Part shown: positions 1 through 8,772 of the stretch, piece by piece
Layout: each line of letters begins with the position of its first letter
How positions within the stretch are numbered: the first letter of the stretch is position 1
Origin: Mammaliicoccus sciuri
GTDB taxonomy: Bacteria; Bacillota; Bacilli; Staphylococcales; Staphylococcaceae
Direction of reading: 5' to 3'
DNA length: 64,000 nt
Assembly (NCBI RefSeq): GCF_002901825.1
Contig: NZ_PPQD01000017.1
Coordinates: 333,719 to 397,718, forward strand
Made by a program: the position numbers and the translations under genes
The notes under the pieces: generated by a model
Databases searched by the model: none
The model's input: the letters and a program-made list of their open reading frames with translations, nothing else
What the model was told of the DNA's origin: nothing

Positions 1-1
1 T

Positions 2-250
2 ACTGTAAGTGAAGCAGGCTCAAAATATAAAATTTCTGGAGATAATGTTCCAACAGAATTCATGAATCTACAGTATGAAAGAGTTAATTATATTAGAGAA
101 GAACTTTTTAAAGATAGTGGAGAGAATCCAGACCAACTAACAATTGAAGATGTTGATAATGAAGAAGAACATGAACAAACAGAAAACGAAACACTATTTG
201 ATGGCGGAGAAGAGAAAGTTGAAGAATTATCAAACGAAGAAATCCAATAA
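2..250 (+). CDS. Phage hypothetical protein, 5'-truncated by window edge
   Basis: An open frame runs from the left edge to a TAA at 248-250, giving 82 visible residues; the true start is outside the window. The visible part is very acidic at its C-terminal end (runs of Glu and Asp after residue 50). It sits directly upstream of other small early-region phage genes on the same strand. I do not recognise a family and assign no function. Confidence 0.55.
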   Translation, partial: TVSEAGSKYKISGDNVPTEFMNLQYERVNYIREELFKDSGENPDQLTIEDVDNEEEHEQTENETLFDGGEEKVEELSNEEIQ

Positions 251-310
251 AACAAAGGGTGGCGAAAGTCACCCTGATATTTTAGATAAGGTAAAGGAAG
301 TGTTGAGAAG

Positions 311-526
311 ATGATACCGAATTTTAAAGCATGGGATAAATTTGATAAAGAAATGTTAGATGTTCACGGAATTAACTATGATGCAGACGGTGTATGGACT
401 AAAGAAGTATTTGATGAAGAAGATAATGGAGATTTCATATACTTTTCAGACATTGAACTACTACAATCCACAGGACTATTAGACAAGAACGGCAAGGAAA
501 TATTTGAGGGGGATTCTAAATGCTAA
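311..526 (+). CDS. Truncated YopX-family phage protein
   Basis: The 71-residue product opens like YopX-family phage proteins (MIPNFKAWDK) and carries the family's hallmark segment QSTGLLDKNGKEIFEGD. YopX proteins normally continue for another 50 or more residues after EGD, but here the frame ends two codons later (KC, stop). The ribosome-binding site and ATG of the next gene lie inside its last codons. YopX function is unknown; it is common in the accessory early region of staphylococcal and bacillus phages. Start: ATG with AAGGAAG about 10 bases upstream. Confidence 0.6.
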   Translation: MIPNFKAWDKFDKEMLDVHGINYDADGVWTKEVFDEEDNGDFIYFSDIELLQSTGLLDKNGKEIFEGDSKC

Positions 527-729
527 ACAAAGACGTTAGAAATATGATGTTTGAGTTAACTTTAGAAGACTTTAAGAAACAAGTACAAACTGATGAGAAT
601 AGATTAGGTTTTCGCCAAATGAAAGTACTATTTGACGAATTAGTAAATGCAAAGTTTACAGAAGAACAAGCATTTAAATTTATTATCTTACAGATGAAAA
701 TGGAGAGTGATAATAATGGAACTAAATAA
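520..729 (+). CDS. Small phage protein of unknown function
   Basis: A 69-residue, charged, probably helical protein. The ATG at 520 follows GAGGGGG with good spacing and overlaps the end of the YopX fragment by 7 bases; its own 3' end overlaps the next gene's start by 14 bases, so translation is probably coupled. No family recognised. Confidence 0.55.
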   Translation: MLNKDVRNMMFELTLEDFKKQVQTDENRLGFRQMKVLFDELVNAKFTEEQAFKFIILQMKMESDNNGTK

Positions 730-1174
730 ATATCAAGAGATAGCGTTAAGAACTCATAACGTTGAACAAAACATAAGCGAAGCATTAACTAATTATGCGT
801 TAGGTTTAACAGGTGAATCAGGAGAAGTTGCAGACAACATTAAGAAACATATATTCCATGGCCATGAGTTAAACAAAGACGAAATTGTTAAAGAACTCGG
901 TGATGTTCTTTGGTACTTATCTTCACTCGCTAGTATGTGTGACGTAACACTTGATGAAGTGGCAGGTCATAATTTAAATAAATTATCTAATAGATATCCA
1001 GGTGGATTTAATCAAAAGCATAGTATTAATCGAATAGAGAACATTTCACCAGGAGATAAAGTTTTATTTAGTAATAACCAATATATTGTGGATGATGTAA
1101 TTGGAAATACATTATTGATTAGTAACGATAATGATGATCAGCAAGTTAATGTATATGATGTAAAGAAACTGTAA
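716..1174 (+). CDS. MazG-like nucleotide pyrophosphohydrolase
   Basis: The protein (152 aa from ATG 716) has the all-alpha NTP-PPase signature: a GESGEVAD helix followed by KELGDVLWYL, supplying the paired acidic residues that bind Mg in MazG/dUTPase-2 proteins. The family hydrolyses NTPs or dNTPs to the monophosphate and pyrophosphate; phage copies are thought to tune nucleotide or alarmone pools. After the catalytic domain (to about residue 105) there is a 45-residue beta-rich tail. A GTG at 707 is in frame, but GGAG at 702-705 is ideally spaced for ATG 716. Confidence 0.75.
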   Translation: MELNKYQEIALRTHNVEQNISEALTNYALGLTGESGEVADNIKKHIFHGHELNKDEIVKELGDVLWYLSSLASMCDVTLDEVAGHNLNKLSNRYPGGFNQKHSINRIENISPGDKVLFSNNQYIVDDVIGNTLLISNDNDDQQVNVYDVKKL

Positions 1175-1207
1175 TTAGTTTCTTCTTAATAAAGGTGGTG
1201 AGATGTA

Positions 1208-1609
1208 TTGTTCGAGTGGCTAGAGTTATACCAGAACTTGGATATGCAACAGCAGGCATTAGAGATAAAAAAAGATATATGCATTGAAGAAATGGAGAGG
1301 TGGCACTCAATAAGTTATGCACGAGCAGACTTAGGAAAGAAGCATGACTTTCATTCTCGCTTACAACAGGTCAGCCGTATTGAGGAGGAGTTAGAGGAAT
1401 TGAATGAGAGGATAAAGAAGTTAGAAGAACAGAAGGAAAGAGTATTAAGTTTGTTGGACCGCTTCCAAGGTATAGAACACAAGATACTTAGAAAGAAATA
1501 TGTAGATGGTATGACATTACAAGAGATTGCATATGACTTAGGTTATAGTGAACAATACATTAGAAAGAAACATGCTGAGTGTATCAAGAGAATCAAGTTC
1601 ATTAGTTAG
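1208..1609 (+). CDS. RinA/ArpU-like late-gene transcription activator
   Basis: The 133-aa product has a long coiled-coil N-terminal half and a C-terminal sigma-70 region 4-like helix-turn-helix (MTLQEIAYDLGYSEQYIRKK). Proteins of this build (RinA, ArpU, DUF1492-type) sit just before the packaging genes in Gram-positive phages and switch on the late operon. The position here, right before HNH, cos and terminase, fits. The start is TTG 1208, preceded by GGTGGTGAG; no ATG is in frame. Sequence identity to RinA itself is low by eye, so the exact subfamily is open. Confidence 0.7.
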   Translation: MFEWLELYQNLDMQQQALEIKKDICIEEMERWHSISYARADLGKKHDFHSRLQQVSRIEEELEELNERIKKLEEQKERVLSLLDRFQGIEHKILRKKYVDGMTLQEIAYDLGYSEQYIRKKHAECIKRIKFIS

Positions 1610-1688
1610 TAGTCAACGTTGTCAACAAACAGTCTACACAAACTATTGATTAATCATGATATTGTTATAGCATAGAAAAATTATAACT

Positions 1689-1720
1689 AGGACTGACACA
1701 TTGTGTTGGTCCTTTTATTA
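1689..1720 (+). terminator. Hairpin terminator/attenuator before HNH gene
   Basis: AGGACTGACAC pairs with GTGTTGGTCCT (two G-U pairs), followed by TTTTATTA. It lies between the late activator and the HNH gene, so it probably ends the early transcript and may be read through by late transcription. Confidence 0.55.
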
Positions 1721-1750
1721 TGTGATGAAGGAGTGATTGATATTAGTATC

Positions 1751-2098
1751 ATGCGAAGATGTAATCATCCAACATGTAATACATTGATAAGTAGAGACGA
1801 AACATATTGTGATAAGCACAAAACATATACAAACAAAGCATACAACGATACTAGAAGAAGAAACGATCCAGAATATATCAACTTCTATAAATCAAATGCT
1901 TGGTTAACTATGAGAAAAAGAATACTTCTGAAACATGATTACTTATGTAGTAGTTGTGGAAGAATTGCTGAAGTAGTAGACCATATTATTCCAACAAAAG
2001 TAGATTGGTCAAAGAGATTGGATGAAGACAACCTTCAACCACTATGTAATGAATGTCATAACAAAAAAACACAAGAAGATTTAAAAAAGCGAAATTAA
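1751..2098 (+). CDS. HNH endonuclease (packaging-associated)
   Basis: The product (115 aa from ATG 1751) has the HNH nuclease layout: a CSSCG zinc knuckle, the DHIIP catalytic segment, then LCNECHNKKT. Free-standing HNH proteins just upstream of terminase assist cos cleavage with terminase in many cos-type siphophages. The frame is open further upstream to 1703. AAGGAG at 1728-1733 is 17 bases from ATG 1751 but 8 bases from an in-frame ATT (1742), so initiation at ATT is possible. The N-terminal CNHPTCNTL and CDKH suggest a second zinc-binding site. Confidence 0.85.
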   Translation: MRRCNHPTCNTLISRDETYCDKHKTYTNKAYNDTRRRNDPEYINFYKSNAWLTMRKRILLKHDYLCSSCGRIAEVVDHIIPTKVDWSKRLDEDNLQPLCNECHNKKTQEDLKKRN

Positions 2099-2154
2099 TA
2101 AAAAGCAACAAAGTGAAAAACAAAAATTCAGAAAATGAAAAATTGAAAAATAAA

Positions 2155-2220
2155 AAGTCCCCCACCAATTTTGACGGCCAAGAAAAAATTTTTCCCCGGA
2201 ACGGGGCGGGGCTTTCTTTG
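2155..2220. other. Probable cos site region
   Basis: A noncoding, strikingly GC-rich island (CCCCGGAACGGGGCGGGGC, 2194-2212) stands out in very AT-rich DNA, preceded by a C-run at 2159-2163. It sits between HNH and terminase small subunit, where cos is located in HK97-like cos siphophages of Gram-positive hosts. The exact nick positions and overhang cannot be read from sequence alone. Confidence 0.6.
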
Positions 2221-2267
2221 TGACTTTTTCCCTTTTTTAAGCCGAATTTATGAAGGAGGTGGTTTGT

Positions 2268-2750
2268 TTGGCAGGAAGAAGACGAGTTGCGACTGATGTT
2301 ACTAAAAAGAACTTAACAAAAGATGAAATCAGACAACGAAAGCAAGAAGAAGAACTTTTGAATGTCTTTGAGGGTGTACCTGAACGGCCACCAACTTGGT
2401 TAAGTAAATTGGCCAAAAAAGAATATAAGCGTATTGTTCCCTTAATGAAAAATTTGCCAATAGCAAACCTAGATTTACAAATCGTTTGTCACTATTGTGA
2501 ACAAGTTTCAAGTTATTTGGAACTCACTAAAGAACTACAAGAGAATGGTCATAATATACCAGTTCGAAATGACGACGGTGAAATTATTAACATCAAGATT
2601 AATCCTGCAGTATCAAAAAGGTTAGAAGTAGCAAGGGAAATGAGAGCTGCAGCAAGTATGATTGGTATTAGTTTAGATAGTCGTATAAAAATTGTCGCAC
2701 CAAAGAAAAATGAAGTTGTAGAGGACCCAATGGATGAGTTCTTTAACTGA
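2268..2750 (+). CDS. terS: Terminase small subunit (P27 family)
   Basis: A 160-aa protein with features of the P27/TerS_4 family: a basic N-terminus (AGRRRVATD), the RPPTWLSKLAKKEY segment, then helices ending with MRAAASMIGISLDSRIK. It recognises phage DNA at cos and hands it to the large subunit. Start chosen as TTG 2268 because AAGGAGG (2253-2259) is 8 bases upstream; the earlier ATG at 2250 overlaps the ribosome-binding site. The 3' end overlaps terL by 17 bases. Confidence 0.85.
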   Translation: MAGRRRVATDVTKKNLTKDEIRQRKQEEELLNVFEGVPERPPTWLSKLAKKEYKRIVPLMKNLPIANLDLQIVCHYCEQVSSYLELTKELQENGHNIPVRNDDGEIINIKINPAVSKRLEVAREMRAAASMIGISLDSRIKIVAPKKNEVVEDPMDEFFN

Positions 2751-4461
2751 TAATAAATTAATTGATCCAGTTACTTTTTATGCAAAAAAAGTGCTAAGAG
2801 GCGACATTTTAGCATCAAATATGGTTAAAAGAGCGTGTAAACGGCATTTAAAAGACTTAAAACGTGAGGATTTAGCATTTCAGTGGCAACCAAACAAGGC
2901 ATTACATGTTATTAATTTCATTGAGAAGTTACCAGATATTAAAACAGGTGAATGTCATCCATTAGCATTATTTCAAAAGTTTATTGTAGGTAGTATTTAT
3001 GGTTGGCAGAACGAACAAGGACATAGAAGATTTAAACGTGCATATATCAGTATGGCCAGAAAAAATGGTAAGTCTATCATAGTTGCTGGTATTAATCTTT
3101 ATGAATTACTTTTTGGTGAAAATCCTAGATTAGGTAGACAAATATATTGTACAGCCAATGCGAAAGACCAAGCTAAAGTTGTTTGGGAAATGTGTATGAA
3201 ACAATTGAATTCATTACGAGATAAATCGGCTAAAGTATACAACATTACTAAAATAACAGAATCAAAAAACCTTTTGGCAAATAAGCGAGATGGATCAATA
3301 TTGAAGCCACTTTCAAAAGATACTAAAAAATTAGATGGATTTGACCCATATATAGGTATTCTAGATGAATATCACGAAGCTAAAGACGATTCAATGTTTG
3401 AAGTCCTGCGTTCAGGTATGATTCAACAAGTGAATAGATTAATAGCTATCATAAGTACAGCAGGCTTTAATTTGAATGGACCGATGTATAAAGAATATGT
3501 ATATTGCAAAGGGCTAATGTATGGAAAGTTCGAAAATGATAATTACTTTGTTTATTGTGCTGAAATGGATAATGACGAAGAAATAGATAATGAGAAAAAT
3601 TGGATTAAAGCTAACCCATTACTTGAAGTTGAATCGTTTTATGATGTTGCTTTACAAACAATCAAAGACGATATGCAAGAACAAATCGATAAAGGTGAAA
3701 CACATAAAATTAAAACAAAGAACTTTAATATCTGGCAATCAAATAGTGAATCATCACTAGTCAATATAAAAGATTGGGAAAAAATAAGTGTTGAACATAT
3801 ACCTGATATTAAAAATAGAGATGTTTATATCGGTGTCGATTTATCAAGATTAAATGACTTAACTGGTATTGGTTTTATATATCCTATAGATAAAAAGTAT
3901 TATATTGATTCACATGTATTTGTTGGAACTCGAGGTGGTATTGAAGCGAAAATAAAACGTGACAAAATAGATTATTTAGAAATGGTGAACCGAGGCAATG
4001 CAACTTTAACACGGTCTGAATATGGAGTTATAGATTTCGAACATGTAATTGAGTTTTTAATTAATTATGTAGATGAGTATAACTTAAATGTTATTGGACT
4101 ATGTTATGATCCTTGGCATTCAGAAACATTTTTAACTTCGTTAGAGAAGCGGAAAAATATTAACTGGCGACTGATTGAAGTAGGTCAATCATTTAAAGTA
4201 ATGTCACAACCAATTAAAGATTTTCAACTTGATGTCATTCAAGAAAAAATTATTCATGCAAGTAATCCAGCGTTAGACGTTGGTGTTAACAATGCAGTCC
4301 TTATATATGACAAAGAAGGGAACTGCAAAGTTGATAAGTCTATGTATAGAGAAAAGATAGACAGTATTGTTTCAGTTCTTATTGCATGGACTGAAGCAAG
4401 AATGCATGAGTTCCAAGAAAATTGGGATGAAATATACGAAAGTGAAGAATTTGGTTTCTAG
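2734..4461 (+). CDS. terL: Terminase large subunit
   Basis: A 575-aa packaging ATPase/nuclease. Walker A is MARKNGKS (about residues 107-114), Walker B is GILDEYHE (D211, E212), and the C-terminal RNase H-like nuclease has GVDLSRLNDLTG followed later by CYDPWHSE. It translocates DNA through the portal and cuts at cos. Length is normal for the HK97/phi-SLT type. The start overlaps terS, consistent with translational coupling. Confidence 0.95.
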   Translation: MSSLTDNKLIDPVTFYAKKVLRGDILASNMVKRACKRHLKDLKREDLAFQWQPNKALHVINFIEKLPDIKTGECHPLALFQKFIVGSIYGWQNEQGHRRFKRAYISMARKNGKSIIVAGINLYELLFGENPRLGRQIYCTANAKDQAKVVWEMCMKQLNSLRDKSAKVYNITKITESKNLLANKRDGSILKPLSKDTKKLDGFDPYIGILDEYHEAKDDSMFEVLRSGMIQQVNRLIAIISTAGFNLNGPMYKEYVYCKGLMYGKFENDNYFVYCAEMDNDEEIDNEKNWIKANPLLEVESFYDVALQTIKDDMQEQIDKGETHKIKTKNFNIWQSNSESSLVNIKDWEKISVEHIPDIKNRDVYIGVDLSRLNDLTGIGFIYPIDKKYYIDSHVFVGTRGGIEAKIKRDKIDYLEMVNRGNATLTRSEYGVIDFEHVIEFLINYVDEYNLNVIGLCYDPWHSETFLTSLEKRKNINWRLIEVGQSFKVMSQPIKDFQLDVIQEKIIHASNPALDVGVNNAVLIYDKEGNCKVDKSMYREKIDSIVSVLIAWTEARMHEFQENWDEIYESEEFGF

Positions 4462-4472
4462 GAGGTGTATTG

Positions 4473-4673
4473 ATGAAATTGAGCAAAATTAAAGACTTCT
4501 TAATGTTATTGGTTGCTAATTTAACAGGCATCCTTTTTTTATTAGGTTTAACCTTGGTTAATATTGCTATGTATTTAAGATTTAATGAAATAGTCGGACT
4601 AGTAGCAACAGGACTTACATTAATTTTAATTGCATTGATTATTGACCATGAATCTAAACCAGAAAGGAGGTAA
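4473..4673 (+). CDS. DUF1056-family small membrane protein
   Basis: A 66-aa protein with two hydrophobic segments (about residues 9-32 and 38-58) resembling DUF1056 proteins that lie between terL and portal in staphylococcal phages. GGAGGTG (4461-4467) precedes ATG 4473. Function is unknown; position suggests a late role, but no structural role is proven. Confidence 0.7.
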   Translation: MKLSKIKDFLMLLVANLTGILFLLGLTLVNIAMYLRFNEIVGLVATGLTLILIALIIDHESKPERR

Positions 4674-4678
4674 AGTGA

Positions 4679-5944
4679 TTGGGAATCTTTTTAAACAACA
4701 CTCGTGATCTACAATACAATGAAGATGATTTACAAATGATGGTTCAAACACTACCAGGCTTTCAAGGACAGTCAATTACAACATATTCTTCAGTAGAAGC
4801 TATTAAGAATAGTGATATTTTTACAGCTGTTACCATGATTGCCTCTGATTTGGCTAGAATGCCTATCAGATTGATTGAAAACAAACAAATAGACTATAAC
4901 CACCCTTTGACAAAACTATTTAATATACGCCCTAATAACATGTATAACGGCTATATGTTTAAATTCATTGTTTTTGCTAATGCGTTATTAACGTCACATG
5001 GATATGTAGAAATATTTAGAGATAGAAAAGGAAATCCTAGCGGTTTGTGTTTTCGCAAAACATCAGAAGTGCAATTAAAAATCCGTCCAAATGGTGATTA
5101 TTTTTATAAATTAACTTCTACATTATCTGATGGCAGTGGCTATGAGAAAGAAATTGAGTTTAACGACATGCTTGATATCAAATTTTATTCATTAGATGGT
5201 GTAAATGGATTGTCGCTTTTAGATACTTTAAGCAACACTATTGATACTGATAAAAACGGAAAATCATTTTTAAATAATTTTTTAAAAAATGGAACACATG
5301 CTGGTGGCATTTTGAAGATGAAAGGCGTATTGGATAATAAGGCAGCAAGAGATAGAGCGAGAGAGTCATTTCATAAACAATATAGTGGTACGAAACAAGC
5401 TGGTAAAGTCGTAGTAATGGATGAATCAATGTCATTTGAACAATTAGAAGTAGATACTGAAATTTTAAAACTTATACGTGACAATAAATCGTCTACACGT
5501 GAAATTGCTGGTGTCTTTGGTATACCACTTCATAAATTTGGTATTGAGCCAACAAATATGAGCATTGAAGATGCAAATTTAGACTATCTTTCAACACTTA
5601 AACCATACACAACTTGTATTTGTGCCGAATGTAATTTCAAGTTTAATAATGATTATGAAGATGGAATTCGAGAATTTAAATTCGATACAACAGAAATACG
5701 AGTTGTAGACGAAAAAACACAAGCAGAGATAGACAAAATCAATTTGGATTCAGGAAAAACAAATATTGATGAAGTTCGTCAAAGAGATGGACTACCACCA
5801 GTGCCAGGTGGATTTGGAAGTATTCATAGAGTTGATTTAAATCATGTGAACATTGAACTGGTGGATAGTTACCAAATGAATAAATCTAAAGGTACGAATA
5901 ATAAATTGAAGGGAGGTGACGACAGTGAAGGGAAAGGAAATTAG
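4679..5944 (+). CDS. HK97-type portal protein
   Basis: A 421-aa phage portal of the HK97 gp3 family: an early NSDIFTAVTMIASDLARMP segment, a central region with YFYKL and FKNGTHAGGIL, then FGIPLHKFGIEP and NMSIEDANLDYLSTLKP before a polar tail. It forms the dodecameric DNA entry ring in the capsid vertex and docks terminase. It starts with TTG at 4679 (AAGGAGG at 4664-4670) and overlaps the protease gene by 20 bases. Confidence 0.92.
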   Translation: MGIFLNNTRDLQYNEDDLQMMVQTLPGFQGQSITTYSSVEAIKNSDIFTAVTMIASDLARMPIRLIENKQIDYNHPLTKLFNIRPNNMYNGYMFKFIVFANALLTSHGYVEIFRDRKGNPSGLCFRKTSEVQLKIRPNGDYFYKLTSTLSDGSGYEKEIEFNDMLDIKFYSLDGVNGLSLLDTLSNTIDTDKNGKSFLNNFLKNGTHAGGILKMKGVLDNKAARDRARESFHKQYSGTKQAGKVVVMDESMSFEQLEVDTEILKLIRDNKSSTREIAGVFGIPLHKFGIEPTNMSIEDANLDYLSTLKPYTTCICAECNFKFNNDYEDGIREFKFDTTEIRVVDEKTQAEIDKINLDSGKTNIDEVRQRDGLPPVPGGFGSIHRVDLNHVNIELVDSYQMNKSKGTNNKLKGGDDSEGKGN

Positions 5945-6533
5945 GACTCTCGAATCAATAGAGGTTAGAAGCGATGATGAGAGTAACAAAATGTTTATTG
6001 AAGGCTATGCTTTAAAATACAACACATGGTCCGAAGATTTGGGCGGTTTCAAAGAAACGATTTCACCTGATGCTTTAAATGAAACAGATTTAACGGATGT
6101 TAGATGTTTAGTAGATCACATACCTTCTCAAATTATTGGAAGAACAACTGCAGGTACATTAAAACTTACTAAAGATGAAATTGGTTTAAAATATCGTTGT
6201 GAATTACCTAATACCAATTATGCTAAAGACTTATACGAAAATATGCGCCTAGGAAATATCAATCAGTGTTCTTTTGGTTTTATGTTGAGTGAAGACGGTG
6301 ATGAAATGAGATTTGATAAAAATAACAACATTTATCAACGTACTTTAAAGAATATAAGTCAATTAACAGACGTTTCAGTTGTCACATATCCTGCTTATAA
6401 GGATACAGATGTAGCACCTGCGTTACGAAGTATTGAAATGATAGAAAAACAAAATGAAGATATCGCTAAAAAAGAGGAATTATCTCAAAGGTTACGTAAA
6501 TTACAAATTGAAAATAATATGTCTAAGAGGTGA
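5925..6533 (+). CDS. HK97-family prohead protease
   Basis: A 202-aa S78 (U35) prohead protease that cleaves the capsid scaffold domain after assembly. The likely catalytic His is in VDHIP (H65) and Ser in NQCSFGF (S116), in a EGYALKYNTWSEDLGG...ETISPDAL context typical of the family. The start is taken as GTG 5925, 8 bases after GGGAGG (5911-5916); the upstream GTG at 5916 overlaps that site. Confidence 0.9.
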   Translation: MKGKEIRTLESIEVRSDDESNKMFIEGYALKYNTWSEDLGGFKETISPDALNETDLTDVRCLVDHIPSQIIGRTTAGTLKLTKDEIGLKYRCELPNTNYAKDLYENMRLGNINQCSFGFMLSEDGDEMRFDKNNNIYQRTLKNISQLTDVSVVTYPAYKDTDVAPALRSIEMIEKQNEDIAKKEELSQRLRKLQIENNMSKR

Positions 6534-6543
6534 TCCAATATCT

Positions 6544-6611
6544 CGGTGAAGATTAACACCGTTATCAAATGAATCCGACAAGCTTACCGAATAAGGTAGA
6601 GCTTATTTTTT
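6544..6611 (+). terminator. Two hairpins with U-tract between protease and capsid genes
   Basis: CGGTG/CACCG (6544-6561) forms a first small hairpin. AAGCTTACC (6580-6588) pairs with GGTAGAGCTT (6595-6604, one bulge) and is followed by a T-rich tract. They fill the 109-base gap before the capsid gene. A leaky terminator or an RNA-processing/stability element that raises capsid expression relative to upstream genes is a reasonable inference. Confidence 0.45.
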
Positions 6612-6642
6612 ATTAAAAATTTTAAACTAGGAGGTTCATTAT

Positions 6643-7869
6643 ATGAACAAGAAATCAAAATTAAAAGCAGTTATTGAAGATTTACAACGTAGTATTGATT
6701 TAAAAATCAAAGTAGCAACAAGAGCATTAAATGATGATGATTTAGAGAAAGCTGAAAAGTTAGAACAAGAAATTTCAGAACTTAGAAAGCAAATTGCTGA
6801 TAAGGAAGAAGAACTTTCAAAACTAAAAGAGGAGAGTTCAAATGATGAGGATGATCCATCTAATCTTGAAGCAAATCGTAACAATAATCCTGAAAAGAGA
6901 AGTAAAAAGACTCCGAACGCAAATTTATTAGGTGCAAATCATACTAGTAATGATGTATCTCAAGAAGTTCGTGATTTTACTGAATACATTGAAGCAAGAG
7001 CGGATATCCCTGGCGGTAGCTTAAAAACTGATTCAGGATATGTGGTTATTCCAGAGGAGATAGTTACAGAAATTCTTAAATTAAAAGAAGTTGAATTTAA
7101 TTTAGACAAATATGTAACGGTTAAACGTGTTAAGAATGGTTCAGGGAAATACCCAGTGGTTCGCGAATCACAAGTTGCTGCTTTACCAGAAGTTGAAGAA
7201 TTAGCAGAAAACCCAGAGTTAGCAGTTAAACCATTCTTCCAATTGTCGTACGATATCAAGACACGTCGTGGTTATTTCAGAATTTCACGCGAAGCAATCG
7301 AGGATAGCCAAATCGATGTATTGAAAGAATTAAAATTGTGGTTAGCACGTACAATTGCAGCTACACGTAATAAAGCAATTATTGATGTAATTCAAAAAGG
7401 TGGACCAGGTGAATTAGGTGATAACACTAAATTACAAACAATTGCAGCAGAAGGAATTGACGGACTTAAAGATGCAGTTAATTTAAACATTAGACCGAAT
7501 TATGAACACAATGTAGCGTTAGTTTCTCAAACAATGTTTGCTAAACTAGATAAGTTAAAAGATAAAAATGGTAATTACTTAATTCAACCTGATGTGAAAG
7601 AAGCGTCACAACAACGATTATTAGGAGCGAAAGTCGAAATTTTACCTGATGAAACATTTGGAACTGCAGGTAATGAATCCTTAGTATTTGGTAATCTAAA
7701 AGATGCTTTAGTATTATTCGACCGTTCTCAATATCAAGCGGGTTGGACAGATTACATGCATTTCGGTGAATGCTTAATGGTTGCTACGCGTCAAGATGTA
7801 AGAATACTTGATTATAAAGCAGCGATTGTTATTAATTACACAGATGCACCTGTAACACCAGAGGCTTAA
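6643..7869 (+). CDS. HK97-fold major capsid protein
   Basis: A 408-aa capsid subunit. Residues 1 to about 95 form a highly charged coiled coil, the delta/scaffold domain that the adjacent protease would remove. The rest matches HK97 gp5-like proteins: SGYVVIPEEIVTEI, the spine-helix region ISREAIEDSQIDVL, the A-domain segment NYLIQPDV, and near the end the segment REDVRILDY-like TRQDVRILDYKA. A strong AGGAGG precedes ATG 6643. Confidence 0.93.
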   Translation: MNKKSKLKAVIEDLQRSIDLKIKVATRALNDDDLEKAEKLEQEISELRKQIADKEEELSKLKEESSNDEDDPSNLEANRNNNPEKRSKKTPNANLLGANHTSNDVSQEVRDFTEYIEARADIPGGSLKTDSGYVVIPEEIVTEILKLKEVEFNLDKYVTVKRVKNGSGKYPVVRESQVAALPEVEELAENPELAVKPFFQLSYDIKTRRGYFRISREAIEDSQIDVLKELKLWLARTIAATRNKAIIDVIQKGGPGELGDNTKLQTIAAEGIDGLKDAVNLNIRPNYEHNVALVSQTMFAKLDKLKDKNGNYLIQPDVKEASQQRLLGAKVEILPDETFGTAGNESLVFGNLKDALVLFDRSQYQAGWTDYMHFGECLMVATRQDVRILDYKAAIVINYTDAPVTPEA

Positions 7870-7890
7870 TTTTAAGCCTCTTTAATTTAA
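7860..7890 (+). terminator. Hairpin after capsid gene
   Basis: AGAGGCTT (7860-7867) and AAGCCTCT (7874-7881) form an 8-bp stem overlapping the capsid stop codon, followed by TTAATTT. The weak U-tract suggests partial termination, which would keep capsid transcript in excess over connector genes. Confidence 0.45.
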
Positions 7891-7911
7891 CAAAATTAGG
7901 AGGAATATAAA

Positions 7912-8106
7912 ATGACAGAATTTAAAGTGAAACATATTTATAAAGATATTGAAATTGGGAAAGTTTTTAGACCTGGTGATGTTGTAAAAATGACAGTTAA
8001 GCGTGCGAATGAAATTAATGAGAAATTAAAGAAGCATGGCGTTATTTTAGAACGTGCTGAAAAAGTTGAAGAAAAAGTAGATGTAAAATCCGAAGATAAA
8101 AAATAA
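7912..8106 (+). CDS. Small phage head protein, hypothetical
   Basis: A 64-aa protein with the short beta-rich pattern (VKHIYKDIEIGKVFRPGDVV) seen in many small head or neck proteins, then a Lys/Glu-rich tail. It lies between capsid and head-tail connector genes with a clear AGGAGG. Exact role unknown. Confidence 0.6.
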   Translation: MTEFKVKHIYKDIEIGKVFRPGDVVKMTVKRANEINEKLKKHGVILERAEKVEEKVDVKSEDKK

Positions 8107-8117
8107 GAGGTGATTAA

Positions 8118-8450
8118 ATGACAATCACTGAAGAAGATTTTAAATTATTAAAAATGCACTGCAAGGTAGATCATCACTATGAAGATGATTTATTAAAAGC
8201 TTATTATGAGTGGGCAAAAGAAGATATTGCGAGTGCAGTAACTGATGAATATGAAAAACATAAAGATTGGTTTGATAATCAGACTTCATTTAGAACTGCT
8301 GTTTTTCCACTAACAGCGTACTATTATGAGAATAGAATAGCTTTTAACGAACGAACATTATCTTATGCTCCACATATGGTAATGAGTGTAGTACATCGTT
8401 TGAGAAGTAGGTTTATTGATTACATTGGAAGTGATGAAAATGAAATTTAA
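8118..8450 (+). CDS. Head-tail connector protein (gp6-like)
   Basis: A 110-aa helical protein fitting the HK97 gp6/Phage_connect_1 adaptor family: N-terminal TITEEDFKLLKMHCKVD, then YYEWAKEDIASAV and later a VVHRLRSRF helix. It forms the ring under the portal. Its 3' end overlaps the next start by 11 bases. Confidence 0.8.
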   Translation: MTITEEDFKLLKMHCKVDHHYEDDLLKAYYEWAKEDIASAVTDEYEKHKDWFDNQTSFRTAVFPLTAYYYENRIAFNERTLSYAPHMVMSVVHRLRSRFIDYIGSDENEI

Positions 8451-8772
8451 CTCAAATAATCTGAATGAAAGAGTATCTTTTTGCGAAGATATTAGTAAAT
8501 CTGTTAATGGTTTACCATCTAGACCTAAAACAGTTGAATTATATAATTGCTTTGCTTGTATTCAAGACTCTAAAGAGACAGATACTCAAACGGCACTTTC
8601 AAACGAAAGCAAGTTTATCAAAACAATTATAATTCGTGATCCAAGAGGCGACTACAAACCGAGCAATAAGCACTATGTCTTACATGAAGGTTATAAATAT
8701 AATATTAAATATTATAAACCTGATTATATAGATAAATCATTTATACGTATTTATTGTGAGGTTACTTTTTAA
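8440..8772 (+). CDS. Head-tail joining (stopper) protein
   Basis: A 110-aa protein of the SPP1 gp16/Phage_H_T_join type, recognised by NSNNLNERVSFCED at the N-terminus, a central CFACIQDS and TIIIRDPRGDYKPSNKHY. It closes the connector and docks the tail. Start chosen at ATG 8440, six bases after GGAAGTG (8427-8433); an in-frame ATG at 8434 is the alternative. Confidence 0.78.
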   Translation: MKFNSNNLNERVSFCEDISKSVNGLPSRPKTVELYNCFACIQDSKETDTQTALSNESKFIKTIIIRDPRGDYKPSNKHYVLHEGYKYNIKYYKPDYIDKSFIRIYCEVTF

